Source of the DNA: Angiostrongylus vasorum
Lineage: Eukaryota; Nematoda; Chromadorea; Rhabditida; Metastrongylidae
Assembly (NCBI GenBank): GCA_018806985.1
Contig: JADANN010000018.1
Coordinates: forward strand, 1,768,501 to 1,832,500
Length of the DNA stretch: 64,000 nucleotides
Direction of reading: 5' to 3'
Part shown: positions 1-12,392 of the stretch, piece after piece
Layout: every line of letters starts with the position of its first letter
How positions within the stretch are numbered: the first letter of the stretch is position 1
Position numbers and translations under genes: made by a program
The notes under the pieces: model-generated
The model's input: the letters and a program-made list of their open reading frames with translations, nothing else
Databases searched by the model: none
What the model was told of the DNA's origin: nothing

Positions 1-448
1 TGAATACCTTTATCATCTAGACTTTTTTTCCCGTCTAAAATTCAATGCGACGGCAAACGAGTTTAAATAACTTTTTTCTGTCTGCCACACGTAAGGTTAC
101 TTTCTTCCTAGTCGGTAACGATCTTTTTTTAATTCTGATGACTGGTCAACTATTACACAATGTAAAAGAACTAATTTAACATTTCCTGTTAAGAGATAAA
201 AAGATTAGACATGGATATGACGACTGGCTATTCTACAAGTATTCTCACCAAATATGAAGCTTACAACAACTTTAAAAGAAATATGACTAGTTAATAACTT
301 CCTATCAACTAAAATGTCGCGTGGATGAAAAGCTCCAGGAAGGCGCCTCGTCTACATTCCTCTTTGGAGCACCGTCACCAAAACCTCCTTACCTAGTGTT
401 TGACCGAAAAAACGAAAGACGCATAGTCGGCCAGGGCATGTCAGATAC
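1..448. other. unclassified AT-rich sequence
   Basis: No feature could be supported here. The sequence is AT-rich with homopolymer runs. The plus strand opposite the candidate exon that follows shows no convincing reading frame. Confidence 0.5.
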
Positions 449-614
449 CCTCTAAAACGCAAGCGACCGTTTGGTAATAGTACTGCTGGTCGTACATGAC
501 CTGGTTTAGAGGAGTTAGGTCGCCAATTTGTTTGTTGGGACGATACAGAACGATGAAAGTTCGCGTTGTACCTCGAAAAACATCTCTGATCAACTTCTGG
601 CCACCCATCGACGG
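449..614 (-). CDS. candidate internal exon, unknown protein
   Basis: On the minus strand an AG acceptor (TTCCATAG) precedes an open frame that begins Pro-Ser-Met-Gly-Gly-Gln-Lys and runs 55 codons to a possible GGTATC donor; without splicing it ends at a TGA (443-441). The frame has coding-like composition, including a run of Asp-Gln-Gln-Tyr-Tyr-Tyr and few rare-looking codons. An in-frame TAG sits exactly at the acceptor, as expected for a true exon edge. The protein family is not recognised. It lies downstream of the three-exon minus-strand model, but the intron phase does not match exon 2 of that model, so a direct join is not supported. Confidence 0.3.
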
Positions 615-2205
615 CTATGGAACAGAAAAAAATCAATGAGGTGTGTAATATCCATATGAAAGCAATACTCCTACACGGTACTGGTTATAACTGCCACTTA
701 TTCTGTGCTACATATTCATTAAAAGAAGTACCCACTTTATGTCAAAAGAAACTCCGCGATGCCAGAGACAATTTTTATTCCTCAGATGAAAAAGAAAACG
801 AAAGAATGAGCCGACGATTTATAAACGTAAGAGCTATGGTCTAGATATATCTCGAAAGAAGAGGCGGAAAATTAAATGCGTTGGTTCAAGAAAAAGAGTG
901 AAGAACAGCTTTAAGATAAAAAAGCTCCTCTCATAGTGTCATCCACCTCAAATGCGCTTTCTGCATGCTAACGCTATTTAATTCTTGGAACACACATCAA
1001 ACGGAAAGGTCACGCTTTGGAAGTGATCAAAATCGCGCTGTTCTCTGACTGTCGGAGAAAAAAGTTGTAAACAGGAGACATCTGCACATACAGCAGCGTA
1101 GGCGACAAACTGTGGAGACTAACTTTTCTCAATCCCCTTCCAAATTTCGTCTTCCTTTCCTTGTTTGTGTCTTTTCATATCCCATTAATTGCCGAGGTGA
1201 CTAAGCCAACACTAGTAAGATCTCCATTCGTGCATTCCTGCAGGCCCCAATACTGTTCTGTCAAAATAGTCGGCTCCATAGATTCGAAACCCGTCATTCA
1301 TTATATTTTGTTTAGGCCCTCAATTTTCATTGTTCGGCAAAAAAGATGATTACGAATTGTTCACTAAGCTCTACCGTAGAGGACTTTACTGAAATATTTT
1401 AGCGTGGATGAAAGTGGTGAAGGATGCAGCTGAATAATATTTCATGCTGTTTCTGCAACGTTGTCCTTCGTAGCCACCAGTATATCCTTGATATTCCCTT
1501 ATAAACTCCCCCAAGGAGCTCGTTTTCTTCTGTCCAGCTCTGAATTTAATTCTGTCATCATGTTGACGACTTGTCGAACCGGGTATACGTAGGCAAAACA
1601 ATTACAGATAGTCGTCCTGCTGGGTGTGAATGGGTCATCAGACACAAATCCCTACCTCACGAATATCGTTTAATGAAGATCCAACAACCGAAGACCTACT
1701 TCTCCAAACTCGTCGCAATATTTCACTCAGCCAGGCTAATTGTCGAATTCTACAATCATTCGTTCAGGAAGGTTCGATTGATATTGTAGAATTGATACTA
1801 TCAACAAGGCGAAATTGGTACATGTGTCAACCATGCACCTCACGTAAGCCAATTCCATTTCTTTCTTATCGAGTCTCTTTTCGTTCACGAGATTCCTGTT
1901 GTAGAATAGTAAAATCCTGGTCAGAAAGTTGCTGTATCGTTCACGAAAGGTCTTTATTCAGCTAAGAGGGAAGTGATTGAGGTGGTGCGTTTTCACGACC
2001 AATACTCTTTCAATACTCTGATGGCATTTTTAAGCTAGAAATATATGCGACGCAAGAGAGATTATTTTCGTTATGAGAAATGTGCTGAACCTTTTTCCAA
2101 ATGCTGTTTCCTTTCTTCCGGTAAGTGTTTGTTGAATGCCGGTGAGAATCCTGCTTGACTATCGCGTAGTATAATTCAGGAAGAGATAGCCACATCGATT
2201 AGCGA
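615..2205. other. no gene or known repeat recognised
   Basis: Open frames of 60-110 codons occur on both strands (for example near 1630-1965), but they overlap each other, lack good splice sites and are within chance expectation for this base composition. No family relation could be seen. Confidence 0.4.
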
Positions 2206-2211
2206 AAACAG

Positions 2212-2460
2212 ATTTACCATAACTTCAATGATGCTGAGATATTTGCAAAACTCCGGATCGCAACTGTCTGCGGTGGGGAACGAACGCGCTATTGTCCTTT
2301 CTTGGCAGTAACGCGTTGACCACCACACCATGCGGGTCCTTCGTTTTGCCTCTCGCTCAGCTAGTTTTCTGTTGACCAGTGTCATCAGCAATCACCCGTC
2401 AGCGGGTTTGATCTGGGAAGCCTATATCGGCATAGAACCCAGTTACCTCTCCTCTACTAC
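2212..2460 (-). repeat. SINE-A copy
   Basis: Matches the SINE-A family of this window: on the plus strand GATATTTGCAAAACTC, then GGGGAACGAACGCG, then ACCACCACACCATGCGGGTC, then the CAGCAATCACCCGTCA block. Read on the minus strand, the GTGTGGTGGTGAACGCG and CGTTCGTTCC segments resemble tRNA A and B boxes. Related copies occur near 13.2, 20.5, 42.3, 43.9, 50.0 and 55.3 kb. Confidence 0.75.
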
Positions 2461-2469
2461 CTCTCACCC

Positions 2470-3680
2470 TGCTCGTTTCAATGCAAATTCACGTTTTGCT
2501 GAATCACAAGATCTCACTTCGTTTCAGTTCACGGCTAACTAAATCCCAAGGTGGTGAAGTTCTCCAAACTTTCTCCTGTGTCGAAACTTGTGATTGAAGT
2601 TCACAGCGATAACATTGTAGAGTGTACGATATTCCCTATAGGGGTACTCAAAGTCCACGTAGATTGCAAACTAAATCTATTCGGCTTTTGGTGGACAGAC
2701 TTAAAGAATCGTACTCGCAACGCTCTTCAACGACTAGCACCATCAGTATTTTTTGGAAGTACCTAACTCGTTGCTACAACGTTAGACCAGAGCTCTCTCA
2801 CAAGAGTGAGAAAATGTTTGACAGATTGAAAGTTGACTTCGCCTCTTTAGTGCCTAGTTTTAAAAAAAAACCCCTTCTGAATTGGTATATTCTATAAAAA
2901 AATAAGCTATGTTATTAGATTTCATGAGGCCTAGATGGATGAACCTTAGATGTGATGTTGACCCTCTCCCATCCTTGTACGGATAGTGGGAGTAAAGGCT
3001 TCGCTGCAGAACGGAATGAAAAGGAGTTCAAAGGATTTTTAGATCGAATGTAAAGAAGTATTGTGGAGATGCGCGCGCAAAACGGAGATGGTGACATAAA
3101 AAGCGTCACTTCCGTAACGGGGATCAGAAAGCCGGCAAAAAACCTCAGAGTTGAGCGAAAAAAACGGCAAACTATAATGTGCTTACAGGTGGATGCCGGA
3201 AAAAAGAAGTATAGAGAGACCGAACGCGTTCCATGAACAAAGTGAGAATGACATGTTTTATTTGAACCAAGGGCACACACTTTGCTGATGCAGAGTTCTA
3301 GAATAAAACCTTTCATCTATCTAGGTTTCTAACATTCTCTTTTGTTCAAATATATGGTATATTTGCGGAGATGAAATCGCAATTCACATGTCCTCCGTGT
3401 GAGTGATTGAACATGGTTTGTGGTAACGACATGATGCGTATCATCAATTTTTCCCGAACAGGATGTTAAAAAAATGAAGCAGAAGAAATCATGAACTAGT
3501 CCTTAAACTCAGGTGAATTCAGAGGACGGGATATTTGTCCCAGCTCTTTCAGACTGAACAATAACATCTGTAAGAATTCCTGAAACTGCCTAAAAAACAA
3601 CGAAGTCACTGCGTCAAATTGATCAAGAACTAGATCACGAGGTGAAGCTGAAAGATTGGAAGTGGACGACCTGCACCTAT
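2470..3680. other. no gene or known repeat recognised
   Basis: Contains overlapping short open frames, for example the plus strand at 2551-2897 and minus strand at 2915-3316. None has recognisable motifs or convincing splice sites, so no function is proposed. Confidence 0.4.
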
Positions 3681-3684
3681 CAAC

Positions 3685-3792
3685 ATGAAATGCGCTATGT
3701 ATTCGGCTCCATTCGTAGGATAGCACAGGCGATTTTATGTATACCTGGGCTATGCAATGATTTGCGGTGGCCTACCGATGTATTAAGACGGC
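3685..3792 (-). repeat. SINE-B fragment
   Basis: Partial match to SINE-B in minus orientation, recognised by the GCGGTGGCCTACCGATGTAT block at its right end and the degraded block around ATGCGCTATGTATTC at its left. The promoter part is missing. Confidence 0.55.
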
Positions 3793-4019
3793 GTTTTTTT
3801 TATCCTGCGCCGCGAGTCTTATCGCCGACTCTGTAGTGCTGAGCCAACTGTTAGCTTTGTTTGTACGGCATTCCTAGTCATTTTGATCATATGAGTTCAA
3901 GCAACAAAGTTATAATAATATTTGTTATTAGCACTACAAGTGAGGCATAACGGCCCCAAAATCACGAACACTGGTGCTGGTGACTTGTCGTATAGACTGG
4001 GCTATCACCGTGAGCATGC

Positions 4020-4292
4020 AGCCTAGTAAAAAGAATATAGGGACAAAGCGTTCGGCGTTGATCAATATTTGTAGGATGTGCTATACATTCGACTTCATCG
4101 AGGATCGTCAGAGCTTGCATGTCTAACCTATAATAATGTCTTGCGTGCGTGCCGATATATCAATCCAGTGCTGCTATACCCAAGACAAACCTAGCAGCAA
4201 TTTGCCTACCTCGGAAGAATGGAAAACTTGGTGAGCCCAGAGCGCGGATTCAATGATGATGTATTGCAAGGCACCTCTAGCCAGTACGCTTC
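4020..4292 (-). repeat. diverged SINE-B copy
   Basis: Minus-orientation SINE-B: the GGCGTTGATCAATA segment at the left, the altered TGCCGATATATCAATCCAG segment in the middle, and the degraded B-box and A-box ends (GGATTCAATGATG, TATTGCAAGGCACCTC). It carries an internal insertion relative to other copies and is one of the older copies. Confidence 0.6.
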
Positions 4293-5002
4293 CGTGAGGC
4301 TTCTATTACAGTACACATTCCATACAATGAAAAGAAAGTTCAACGGGGTGATTATAAAATAACTTCTCATATGAACACCATACACATAAAGTGAATGAAC
4401 AAGAACAAAACAAACACGTTTTTTAGTTTTCGCAATTGATTCAGTTCCCACCAATCGAACTTACTGATTGGAATTTAGTGACGAAAATGTGTTTCCGTGC
4501 CGCAACTCATTGTTCACTACAGAGTATACATATCGATTGTTTACATAATAGTGTGCCGACAATTCAGGTGAATTTTGAAAAAAATGAGCTGAATTAAGCC
4601 GATAAAAAGAAAGTCATTGAAAAGAAAACAATGTTGGAATATTGTGCTCCAAAGACATTGCCCTCACACTGAGTAAAAATCTACATGTTCTAGACAACAA
4701 ATTTTTTATATCATCAAAAAGTTCGCCGATTATCATCAGCTTGAAGGAGACGAGGAAATGCATGCAATTCTGTTCAGTCTTTTCGAATGCTTGACAGGCT
4801 TAGATAGAAGAACACGTTATGGCAGCCTACATGAGTAGGCTTAATTAGCGAGTAGAAAAAAAGGAAAAATATATGTGTGGATGGAACGCAATATTTTTGT
4901 AATATTTACATTCCAAATGAGAGCAATAGGAAAACTCCAGACTTCCTTAAGGACGAGTACTGAGAACTTCCTCATGAAAGGTGCAACTATTCTATGTTCC
5001 AC

Positions 5003-5180
5003 TCAGTCGTTTATTTGTTGGATAGACATCCCTATTCCATTGAATTTATAAGAAAACGTGCTTGGCAAAAAACTTGGTTTGCTTCTCGTCTTTAATAGTC
5101 TCGCTGTCATTCCTTCAGCCGCATTACGAAGAGTAGGCGATGACGACTTCTGGACATCAAAACTGTGCCAGTGACAAGGT
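5003..5180 (-). CDS. three-exon gene model, terminal exon 3
   Basis: The acceptor is a strong nematode-type GTGTATTTCAG. The first base completes the codon left open by exon 2 (AG plus A gives Arg), and the frame continues 58 codons to TGA at 5003-5005. The encoded part begins Pro-Cys-His-Trp-His-Ser, is rich in Ser, Arg and Lys and has no membrane segment. Third-position GC is lower than in exons 1 and 2, so this is the least certain exon. It could instead belong to another transcript, with more exons between it and exon 2. The RTE fragment at 5330-6125 ends about 150 bp upstream, within intron 2. Confidence 0.35.
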
Positions 5181-5329
5181 CTGAAATACACATGTAGTTC
5201 CCAGGATCGGCTTTCTATTAACCTCGGCATTGGAATATGAATGCGTGGTTTTCTTGTTCAGCAATCGCGAGGTTGTTATACAGCATACATTTAATTCTAT
5301 AGAAAAGTACACAGTACAATATAACAGTA

Positions 5330-6125
5330 GCTGACGTTTCTGCAGTATCACCAGGCGGCCCAGAAACACATGGCAGAAGCATTCGGATTTAGTCATTCTG
5401 CTGAGTGTGAATGTGTGGCTGGATGTCAGAAAGAAATCAATTCCTCATGAACATCATTTTTGAGAGCTTCAGCCGAAGACCACTCTTTGCACGAGCATTG
5501 TCGAATTCATCCAATATTCGCTCTCTTCTATTTATGCTTGATTTCATAGGAACGATGCCATCTGCAAATAGAAGATGGTGTAATTGCCGACCATCAATTT
5601 CCGCTACCCTGTTGTCCTATTCCTGTTCTCACATGACGTTCTTACTGGTAGCTTCAAACATTTTTAGCGAAATCGCATCGCTCTGTCGAACCCCGCTCCT
5701 TATTTAGATGTAATATCTTTAGAGCACAGTGAGATTCCAGATGTAGAATTCGTACGTACTTCTAAAGGATCTTTATGTATTGAGTAACGACGCTCTTGCT
5801 GTTCACATCATCTTTCACAGCTTCTGCGTCAACTGAGTCACAAGCCTTCGTTAAGTCGGTGAAGATGAGACTTAGCTGCTCGTTGTACTCTCGCGATACT
5901 TTGATAAGTCTCATAGCCGTGGTGATATGGTCTATCGTATATCGTACTGAATCTTTCTAGGAATTCTGCTTGCCCACTTGGTTGATCTTCATTTAGTGTT
6001 CTGCCAACACTGTTGAGAATAACCCTATCGAAGTATTTATACAAGGCAGACAGCAAGCAGATTGGGCGATAGTAGTTGATGTCGTTGTGTCCTTTTTTCG
6101 TACAGCAACAAAAAGATAGATAAAT
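5330..6125 (-). mobile_element. RTE-type retrotransposon fragment (reverse transcriptase)
   Basis: The minus strand encodes, with frameshifts and stops, part of an RTE-type reverse transcriptase. It has the [20 protein letters not shown] palm start (near 6080), a FTDLTKACDSVD-type motif (near 5850), and the catalytic box as Phe-Ala-Asp-Gly (near 5555), so the second Asp of FADD is lost. A degenerate SECxxxVFLG segment follows near 5390. The order and spacing match the element at 34888-38290. Endonuclease and 5' region are absent. It lies in intron 2 of the minus-strand gene model. Confidence 0.85.
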
Positions 6126-6129
6126 GGTT

Positions 6130-7315
6130 TAAATCACACAAGAAGAGACATAGTAGGAAAATCCACTTGAAGAGGCTTCATTACAATCAATAGATGTTAA
6201 TGCATGACCTTTAGATGTGAAGGATGTCCTCCATAAGTTGCCAGTATTCACATTCGTAAGTGTAAAAATAGTTCATCACTTTCAAATCCCATGGAAGCTC
6301 ACAGTAAATTCTAAAGAGTGGACCTAAATCTATGCATATATTATATTATTCTGGTCAACATAAAAAGATACGTAGCATCCCACTTGATGTCGACATAAGG
6401 CCGAAGGGCCTGGTGGAATGAAAAGGGCAAACGAGAGTCGCCGGGCTTCAAGCAACATGCAAAAGAAAGACATAATGGTTGTGATGGACCAACCTCCGAA
6501 GCTAAATACAGCAACGAAGAAAGAGTTGACTTGCCTTCTTTTGTTCTTTACATCATCGACATAGCTTTTCGTTGTTAATCTCTTCGCCCTTTTTGAATGG
6601 CGTGTTGGTGTAGACTCGATACCTAATGGTTTTGTTTTTTCTTCCACTTCTTCCTTCTTTTGTACTTTTAATATCTTTTAATGATGCGTGGATGGTGTAT
6701 TCCGAAAATTGTCGAGTGTATCAAACGCAAAGGCTTCAAGACTGCGTTCTAAGCAGATATATTACGATAATCGAGAGCATCGAGAGCAAAACATGAGTGC
6801 ACAAGGGAAATCCGTTCTTTCCTGTCACTAACCAACAGCTTAGTAGACTCTTCCAGCTCAGGCAGCTAATTTGAAGAACACCACATTTTCTTTTTATGAG
6901 GAAATAGCAGTGGTCAACTCGCCGGTTTTGCCATGGTGTTGGTTGTAGTTGTCTGTTCTTAACTGAATATCCAGGCGAAAAGTTAAAAATTGTTCTCACG
7001 TTGGATAACCATACGCTAGTGATGAGCCCCCCCACTTATCCTTTAGTTAGTTAAAGGACAATTGCACTATATGAAGCACAAATCAAGAATTCAAAAAAAC
7101 ATTTTAAAAGTCGAATCAAAAAGAACAAAACCCTGGTTAGCTGTACTGTAGTGTAGAGGACGAAGAAGAAGGAAGAAAGAAAGAAAGACTGACGAAGCAA
7201 AAGAATTTATCGAGAAGAATTCGGCTGAACCTTCAAAAAATTTCTCGTCAACCCATAGACAATTTTCTTATAAGTTAAAGGATAAAAAATAAAGCCATCA
7301 ACATTTACCAATCTT
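6130..7315. other. unclassified; possible minus-strand coding block near 6.5 kb
   Basis: The minus strand around 6500-6650 has an open frame with a charged, Lys/Arg-rich stretch (Ser-Thr-Pro-Thr-Arg-His-Ser-Lys-Arg) that ends at AAG|GCAAGT, a GC-type donor match. The acceptor is poor and the phase does not fit the neighbouring model, so it is not called as an exon. The rest shows nothing recognisable. Confidence 0.3.
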
Positions 7316-7317
7316 TG

Positions 7318-7495
7318 AGGGAGGCACGATGCATTTGATCGATGTATCAAGTCAGTGCTTCCATCCTCTCAGTTGGTACCAACTGCAGACCCCCGGTAAT
7401 GGAAGTCTTGGTGCGCCAGGAGCACGAGATCGAACCAAGGACCAAGTGTGTATTGCAGGGCACCTCGTATCACTGTGTTAAACGCTCCACCCATT
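7318..7495 (-). repeat. SINE-B copy, 3'-truncated
   Basis: Minus-orientation SINE-B recognised by GATGTATCAAGTCAGTGCTTC, the TTGGTACCAACTGCAGACCC block, the reversed B box (GATCGAACCAAGG) and the A-box end (TATTGCAGGGCACCTCGTATC). The tail side is short compared with the 10.1 kb copy. Confidence 0.75.
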
Positions 7496-7499
7496 TAGT

Positions 7500-9225
7500 T
7501 ACTTAAGAAAATAAGAAATATTATGGTAGGCAAATATTCATGGCAAAGATAGTAGAAAGGCGGTTAACATTTGTGATCTATAAAATAATAAACAAAAATC
7601 GAATCTCTGGTTTTAAACCGATACTTAGAGAAATCTAAAACTAAAGTAGAGCAGGATTGAATCAGCTCAAGTTAAGAAAAAAAGACAACTGGGCTTTTTG
7701 ATGAAGACTAAGTGTATTTTGAAAAAATTTTGGAATTATTAAAAGACATCGTTTGTCAATTTTGCAGGAGCGGTGTAAAAATGAAACTTACACGTAGCGT
7801 CTATGATAAGAAGGAAATCACTTTGAAATAATGAAAGGAAATATTCTGGATACTGGAAATAGTGAAGGAAGAGATACATGATTGAAAAAGTGTGGTGCTA
7901 AGTAATTTGAAAAAAAAGAAAGAGATTTAATACCAAAGATTCATTCACAGACTAGAAATTCAGAGCCGATTCCAGAAGCGCCAATTTGATAAGGAAAATA
8001 TACCTCTACTACAATTCAACTTCCTGGATATCCTAAGAAACTAAACAAAGAGTAGATGCGCATCAAACATTTACGAAAGGAGAGAAATCCAACGAAAAGG
8101 CATGTCTTTGTCATTTCATAGAGCCGATGTATTGCCAATACTATGTAATGTAGCTCCCTTTTTTGAGCTGACCACTTTGATGTCTGCTCTAATGGAATTG
8201 GACAAACACTTCCAATCTTCTATCGTATGATCCGACGCTTTTCACCAGGCCAAGTGTATTCTTTTGTATTCTTAGGGCATTCTCGGAATAGTGGGATCCA
8301 TCAATGAAAGATACGAAAGTGTAGATTCCAAGCCTCCATTAAAAAGCCTAGAAACCTGCATAATTTCCAAACACACACTTTTGCTTTGGCTTAAGAGAAA
8401 CTAGAGGGCACTTCCCAACGATCTGGAAAAAAATTGATGCCAAAGCTCTATGTGTGGTTACTTATTGCAGCTATTATCTACTATCTGTATCAGTAGCATT
8501 TCTTGAACATCAAGGTTAAGCATTGGAGCATTTTGCATGATTACGGCGAGATTCATTTCACTATGTTGTATTAAAGGCAACCGAATGAGTCCGACTGAAC
8601 TACCGTACCCCATCTACCGCACATCTCTAACAGGGCACTCTGAATCTTAACTTCTTTTGCTACCTTAAAATATTACAGGTTCGCTAAACATTTCGGCAAC
8701 CATGAGAATCTCAAAACAAGGTCGCCGTTTTCTTTTACTTCCAACCTCAGTCTCTTGGTGAGAATGAAATTCAAGACTGCTCAGAAAATAAAGTACTATC
8801 CTTGATGAATGGTGAGCGGTGAATATACGACCAAGTTTTTTATTGTTCTCTAAAAAATCAAGAAGGAAATATAATCGAACTCGGCAAGAACTTACGTTCC
8901 AATCCAATAGTACTTGTTAGAAAACAAGTAAAACACGTCATATTGGGAATGAAATATCACATTCTGTCACGTTGATATTGAACAAGCACTTAAATATATT
9001 GAAGTAGCTGCAGTAGCGTTTTATAAGAAACACATCTTCCAACCCTTTCCTTCGAAGAATATCGTAGAAAAAAGCCCAGTTGATGATAAGTAATCTTCCC
9101 TGATAGATATATAGAATTGAAATGAACGATCTTGCGAGAAAAGCAAGGACTTTTCTAAAGCTCTCAGCACTCTGGTGATGCTCTTCAGGAACCGTGCTGT
9201 ATGTAGGAATTGAAAAAAACGACGC
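7500..9225. other. AT-rich intronic sequence
   Basis: Low-complexity A-rich sequence with no recognisable repeat. If the three-exon model holds, this is part of its intron 2. Confidence 0.4.
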
Positions 9226-9227
9226 AC

Positions 9228-9314
9228 CTCTGCACTTCGCTGCCGGACCGAGCCGTAGGAAGCGATGGGTTTCGTACCGAGTACACCGAGTCGATGTAGG
9301 TATGCGGCAAGGGA
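9228..9314 (-). CDS. three-exon gene model, internal exon 2
   Basis: On the minus strand the acceptor TGTTTGTTGCAG is followed by 87 bases ending at GAG|GTGCGT. The first base completes the codon left by exon 1 (CC plus T gives Pro), giving an open frame that begins Pro-Leu-Pro-His-Thr-Tyr-Ile-Asp and is rich in Ser, Pro and Arg. About 70% of third codon positions are G or C, well above the surroundings. Longer open frames cross this stretch in the other two frames; they are probably shadows, because only this frame is in phase with exon 1 and flanked by matching splice sites. The protein family is unknown. Confidence 0.5.
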
Positions 9315-9779
9315 CTGCAACAAACACGATCGAGGGGTGTACGTAACTGTTCATCTCAGCTAACCATTCTATTAAAATAAAATGCAGTGTAAGAAGTTCA
9401 AAATACAAGAACTAGTTGTTTGTTATCGAGTGCTTCTTAATATTGAAAGAGGTTTGAAAGAAGTATGAATATTCTCATTTGTAAATGAACCCTTCTGGTG
9501 TTCATCTAGAGGAAACAGAATTAATTTATTTGACAGAGGAAACTGAAAGAGTTTTCTGGGAAGCATATGCAAACCTTGAATCCCAGAGATCCTGGAACAT
9601 CATCTACAGTGGGCCACTCTGAGTAGAACGCACATCGAATTTCACGCATACAACATTCTGGCCTTTTGAAACTTAACTCTTGCTAAGAAGCACTATCACC
9701 TTTTTCACATGGCACTCTGCTCTGTGAAATACAACCACAAGGAAGCTGAGATGTGAGCAAAACTCGAAACCTCAGTTAG

Positions 9780-9960
9780 GCTTCGAACCACCGATTATCC
9801 TTACCGGGGCTTGCGTGCTGTCTATCGCACCAACCGGGGACCTTGCTTTGCTTTCCTCATAACCTTCGTTTTACTCTATTGCCGATATCAGCAATCACCC
9901 CTCAACGAGGTGGATCTGTACCACAAATCAGCACCGAACCCCAGTTAAGATGCAGCTGCG
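9780..9960 (-). repeat. SINE-A related copy
   Basis: Right part matches the SINE-A block CAGCAATCACCCCTCAAC...GTGGATCTG. The left part, read on the minus strand, has tRNA-like boxes (GGTGCGATAGACAGCACG and GTGGTTCGAAGCC). The middle is diverged. Confidence 0.55.
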
Positions 9961-10067
9961 GTTAAAATCACGTCTCATCTCTTAACTAAAATTTGCCACC
10001 TTCATTATTTCTAGCATTTGGTTTTCACTGCCATGGTTCACGTCTGGCCATCGCTGCGTAAAAAGGG

Positions 10068-10345
10068 ATAAAGCTCTCGGCGTTGATCAATGCCTTAGGG
10101 ATGCGTCATGCATTCGACTTCATTAAACATACTTGGAGGTGAATGAATGTATATCTGGTCTTTACGATGACTTTGATGGCCTACCGATGTATCGAGCCAG
10201 TGCTTCTACACTCCCAAGCAAGTCTGGTACCAATTCGCCAACCCCGATGGGATGGAAGGGTTGGAGAGCCACGGGAGCGGGGATCGATCTTATGTGTGTA
10301 TCGCAGGGCGCCTCGGACCTCTGTGCCACATCCGTTCACAAAGCT
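10068..10345 (-). repeat. SINE-B copy, near full length
   Basis: Minus-orientation copy that shows the whole family layout: tail AAAAAGGGATAAAGCTCTCGG, GGCGTTGATCAATG, ATGCATTCGACTTCATTAAA, TGGCCTACCGATGTATCGAG, GGTACCAATTCGCCAACCCC, then a reversed B box (GGATCGATCTT) and A box near 10310-10330. Open frames through it are repeat artefacts. Confidence 0.85.
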
Positions 10346-10349
10346 TATT

Positions 10350-11985
10350 CAATATAATAAATTGTCTCTTCCCATTCAGCCATTCAAGAAGACTCAATCA
10401 TGCAAGAAAAAATAACCGAATAAATCAGAAACTAAAATTGAAAAATTGAAAAAAAAATTCGAATCGTTTTCGGGTCGGAAATTTGTGACACTGCATAAGT
10501 TTAGAGTGTTGTTCCGATCCGAAAATGTTCCTATTCCACTAAAAATTTTTTCACTTTTCTATCCCAGATTGTTTTTTTCTGCTTTGATCGATGGGGGAAC
10601 ATTCAAGAAGAAGACTTCTCTAAAAACAACAATGGCGTAAACACATAGTTTTGATAGTAAAAGAAAAATTTCCGCTCAGTGCCTCAGTTCTCCGTGTAGA
10701 TGACGTGCAATCTCTTGAACAGCGATACTTAGAGGCATGACTTCTCATGTGAGCAATGGAGACAGATTTCCGTGATGGCTGAACTACTCGACTATTGAGG
10801 ATACGACAGCTACAATACTTCAAATACGAGATATTAGTTTGGAGGAAGCATATGATACTGTAGCATTTCCTGTTGCCTAGGATTTTCTAACACGATTTTT
10901 TAACAACATGAATGAGTTTAGTGGAAGGCACGAAAAAACGGCTCTGAAGAAGACGATACTGCTGAAACCTCAGCTACGATTGTGATGTAGGTGTGTTATT
11001 GTATAGAAGCAAACGTATGCTGTTTAACAACCTCGCGATTGCTGAGAGAGAAAACGACGAATGAATGACTTTAATTGAAAATCTAGATGACATATTTCAG
11101 CAATCAGAAAGGACACAGGGAACGGACTCACAGCATAGTCCGAAAAGCATCTTATAAAGCACAGGCTCTCCCTCAAATCCAGCGAATGGGATGTTTGCAG
11201 CGAGCAGTACTCAGCTGAATGAAACATTATTTCAGAAGGGGAGGTTGAATTTGCTTACGGCTGACTAATTCATTCCACCTTATAGCAATTCCACCTTAAA
11301 AAAATCGGAAATTTTAGCCGAGATATATGAAAGTTCTCTACTTGTGTTCTTTTTTTACTAAATCTTCGAACCATAGAACATAGCATTCAGTGGCCAAATA
11401 TGTTTATGTAGTAGTGGAAGTAGTCCGGTCATAATATAGGACGTTTCAGTTTGTACTCTTGGTGATCCGCGGGAAAAAAATCTGCACTGTTTCTTTATAA
11501 CCCCTTTCACGACCATGAGCATTGATTTCGACATGTGCGTTGCTGTGCATTTCGAACCGTACCTCTTGATTTCAATGATCATGCTGTGTTTTGGTTTACT
11601 TTGCCGCAAACGGCTTTTTCGCCAGACTTTTTGTAGTCAATCGATAACTTGCCAAACACAAATTTTACACTGGGGCCAAGTCATAGATACGTGTTCCCAG
11701 TGCGATGTGTTTGTGAAAAGCCATCTTCGGATGGTGGAATGGAGGCGATGGATATAAAAAAACAAAAAAACAGACAAAGGAATACACTTCGAATATCGTG
11801 AAAAAAAACGCCAAGAGGAGAGCTGACAACACCCAGGTTAGATAATGAACAATTTTTTTCGCCTTCATCACACACGAAAGTTAGATCGCAAACAAGAGGT
11901 GTCCAAGAACACGGGGACACACAGAAGAATGTAGATGGTGCGCAGGAGCTATAGAGACACGAAGGATACGTGAGAGAACAGAGTG
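10350..11985. other. unclassified sequence
   Basis: Mostly AT-rich. At 11555-11577 there is a segment, CCGTACCTCTTGATTTCAAT, that recurs almost exactly at 12450-12469 beside a candidate exon. The two may be copies of one unrecognised repeat or duplicated exon. Overlapping open frames on both strands near 11.5-12.1 kb have no family signal. Confidence 0.35.
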
Positions 11986-11989
11986 ATAG

Positions 11990-12390
11990 AATTGTAGTTA
12001 CTTGGATACTTGGATGGCCCATCTTCATTGGTTGTGCGGGCCTCAGCATAATTTCCATTTTTCGGAGTTTTGCTGGTTTAACCATTGTGGTTCCCTGGAG
12101 TCCCGAGGTCAGCCTAGCCAAGGCCTGTCCCAGGTCTTCTCAACCACAGGCAGGCGCCGCACTTGTGGATCACAGCGAGATTTACCACCACGCGACTAGT
12201 TTGATACCAGGACGGTGATGGATCTTGGAATTGGTTTAGTCTTAGCTGGGCTTCCTGATGGAAAGGCCGGACTCTTTCTCAGCTTGGGAGGATCTACCGG
12301 GAAGACGAATCCCCCCCCGCTGTACATCGCAGACCGACACCCAGGAAAACCTCCCCCGTCACGATGGAGCGATAAACTGCTGCGAGAGAT
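11990..12390 (-). repeat. repeat D copy
   Basis: Full-length minus copy of the roughly 385-bp repeat D. The tail end is TTACTTGGATACTTGGATGG (reverse of the CCATCCAAGTATCCAAGTAA tail), followed by the GGTCTTCTCAACCACAGGC and GATACCAGGACGGTG blocks and the CTTGGGAG...CGGGAAGAC block. It ends within about 15 bp of the candidate exon at 12393-12514. Confidence 0.8.
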
Positions 12391-12392
12391 AA

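Noticed and set aside
352..636. 94-codon minus-strand frame
   Set aside because: Another frame of the same stretch (449-614) has a cleaner exon structure and more coding-like composition.
8938..9408. 156-codon minus-strand frame as a gene
   Set aside because: The coding-like part is better explained by the exon at 9228-9314 in another frame, which has matching splice sites and phase. The rest is AT-rich without features.
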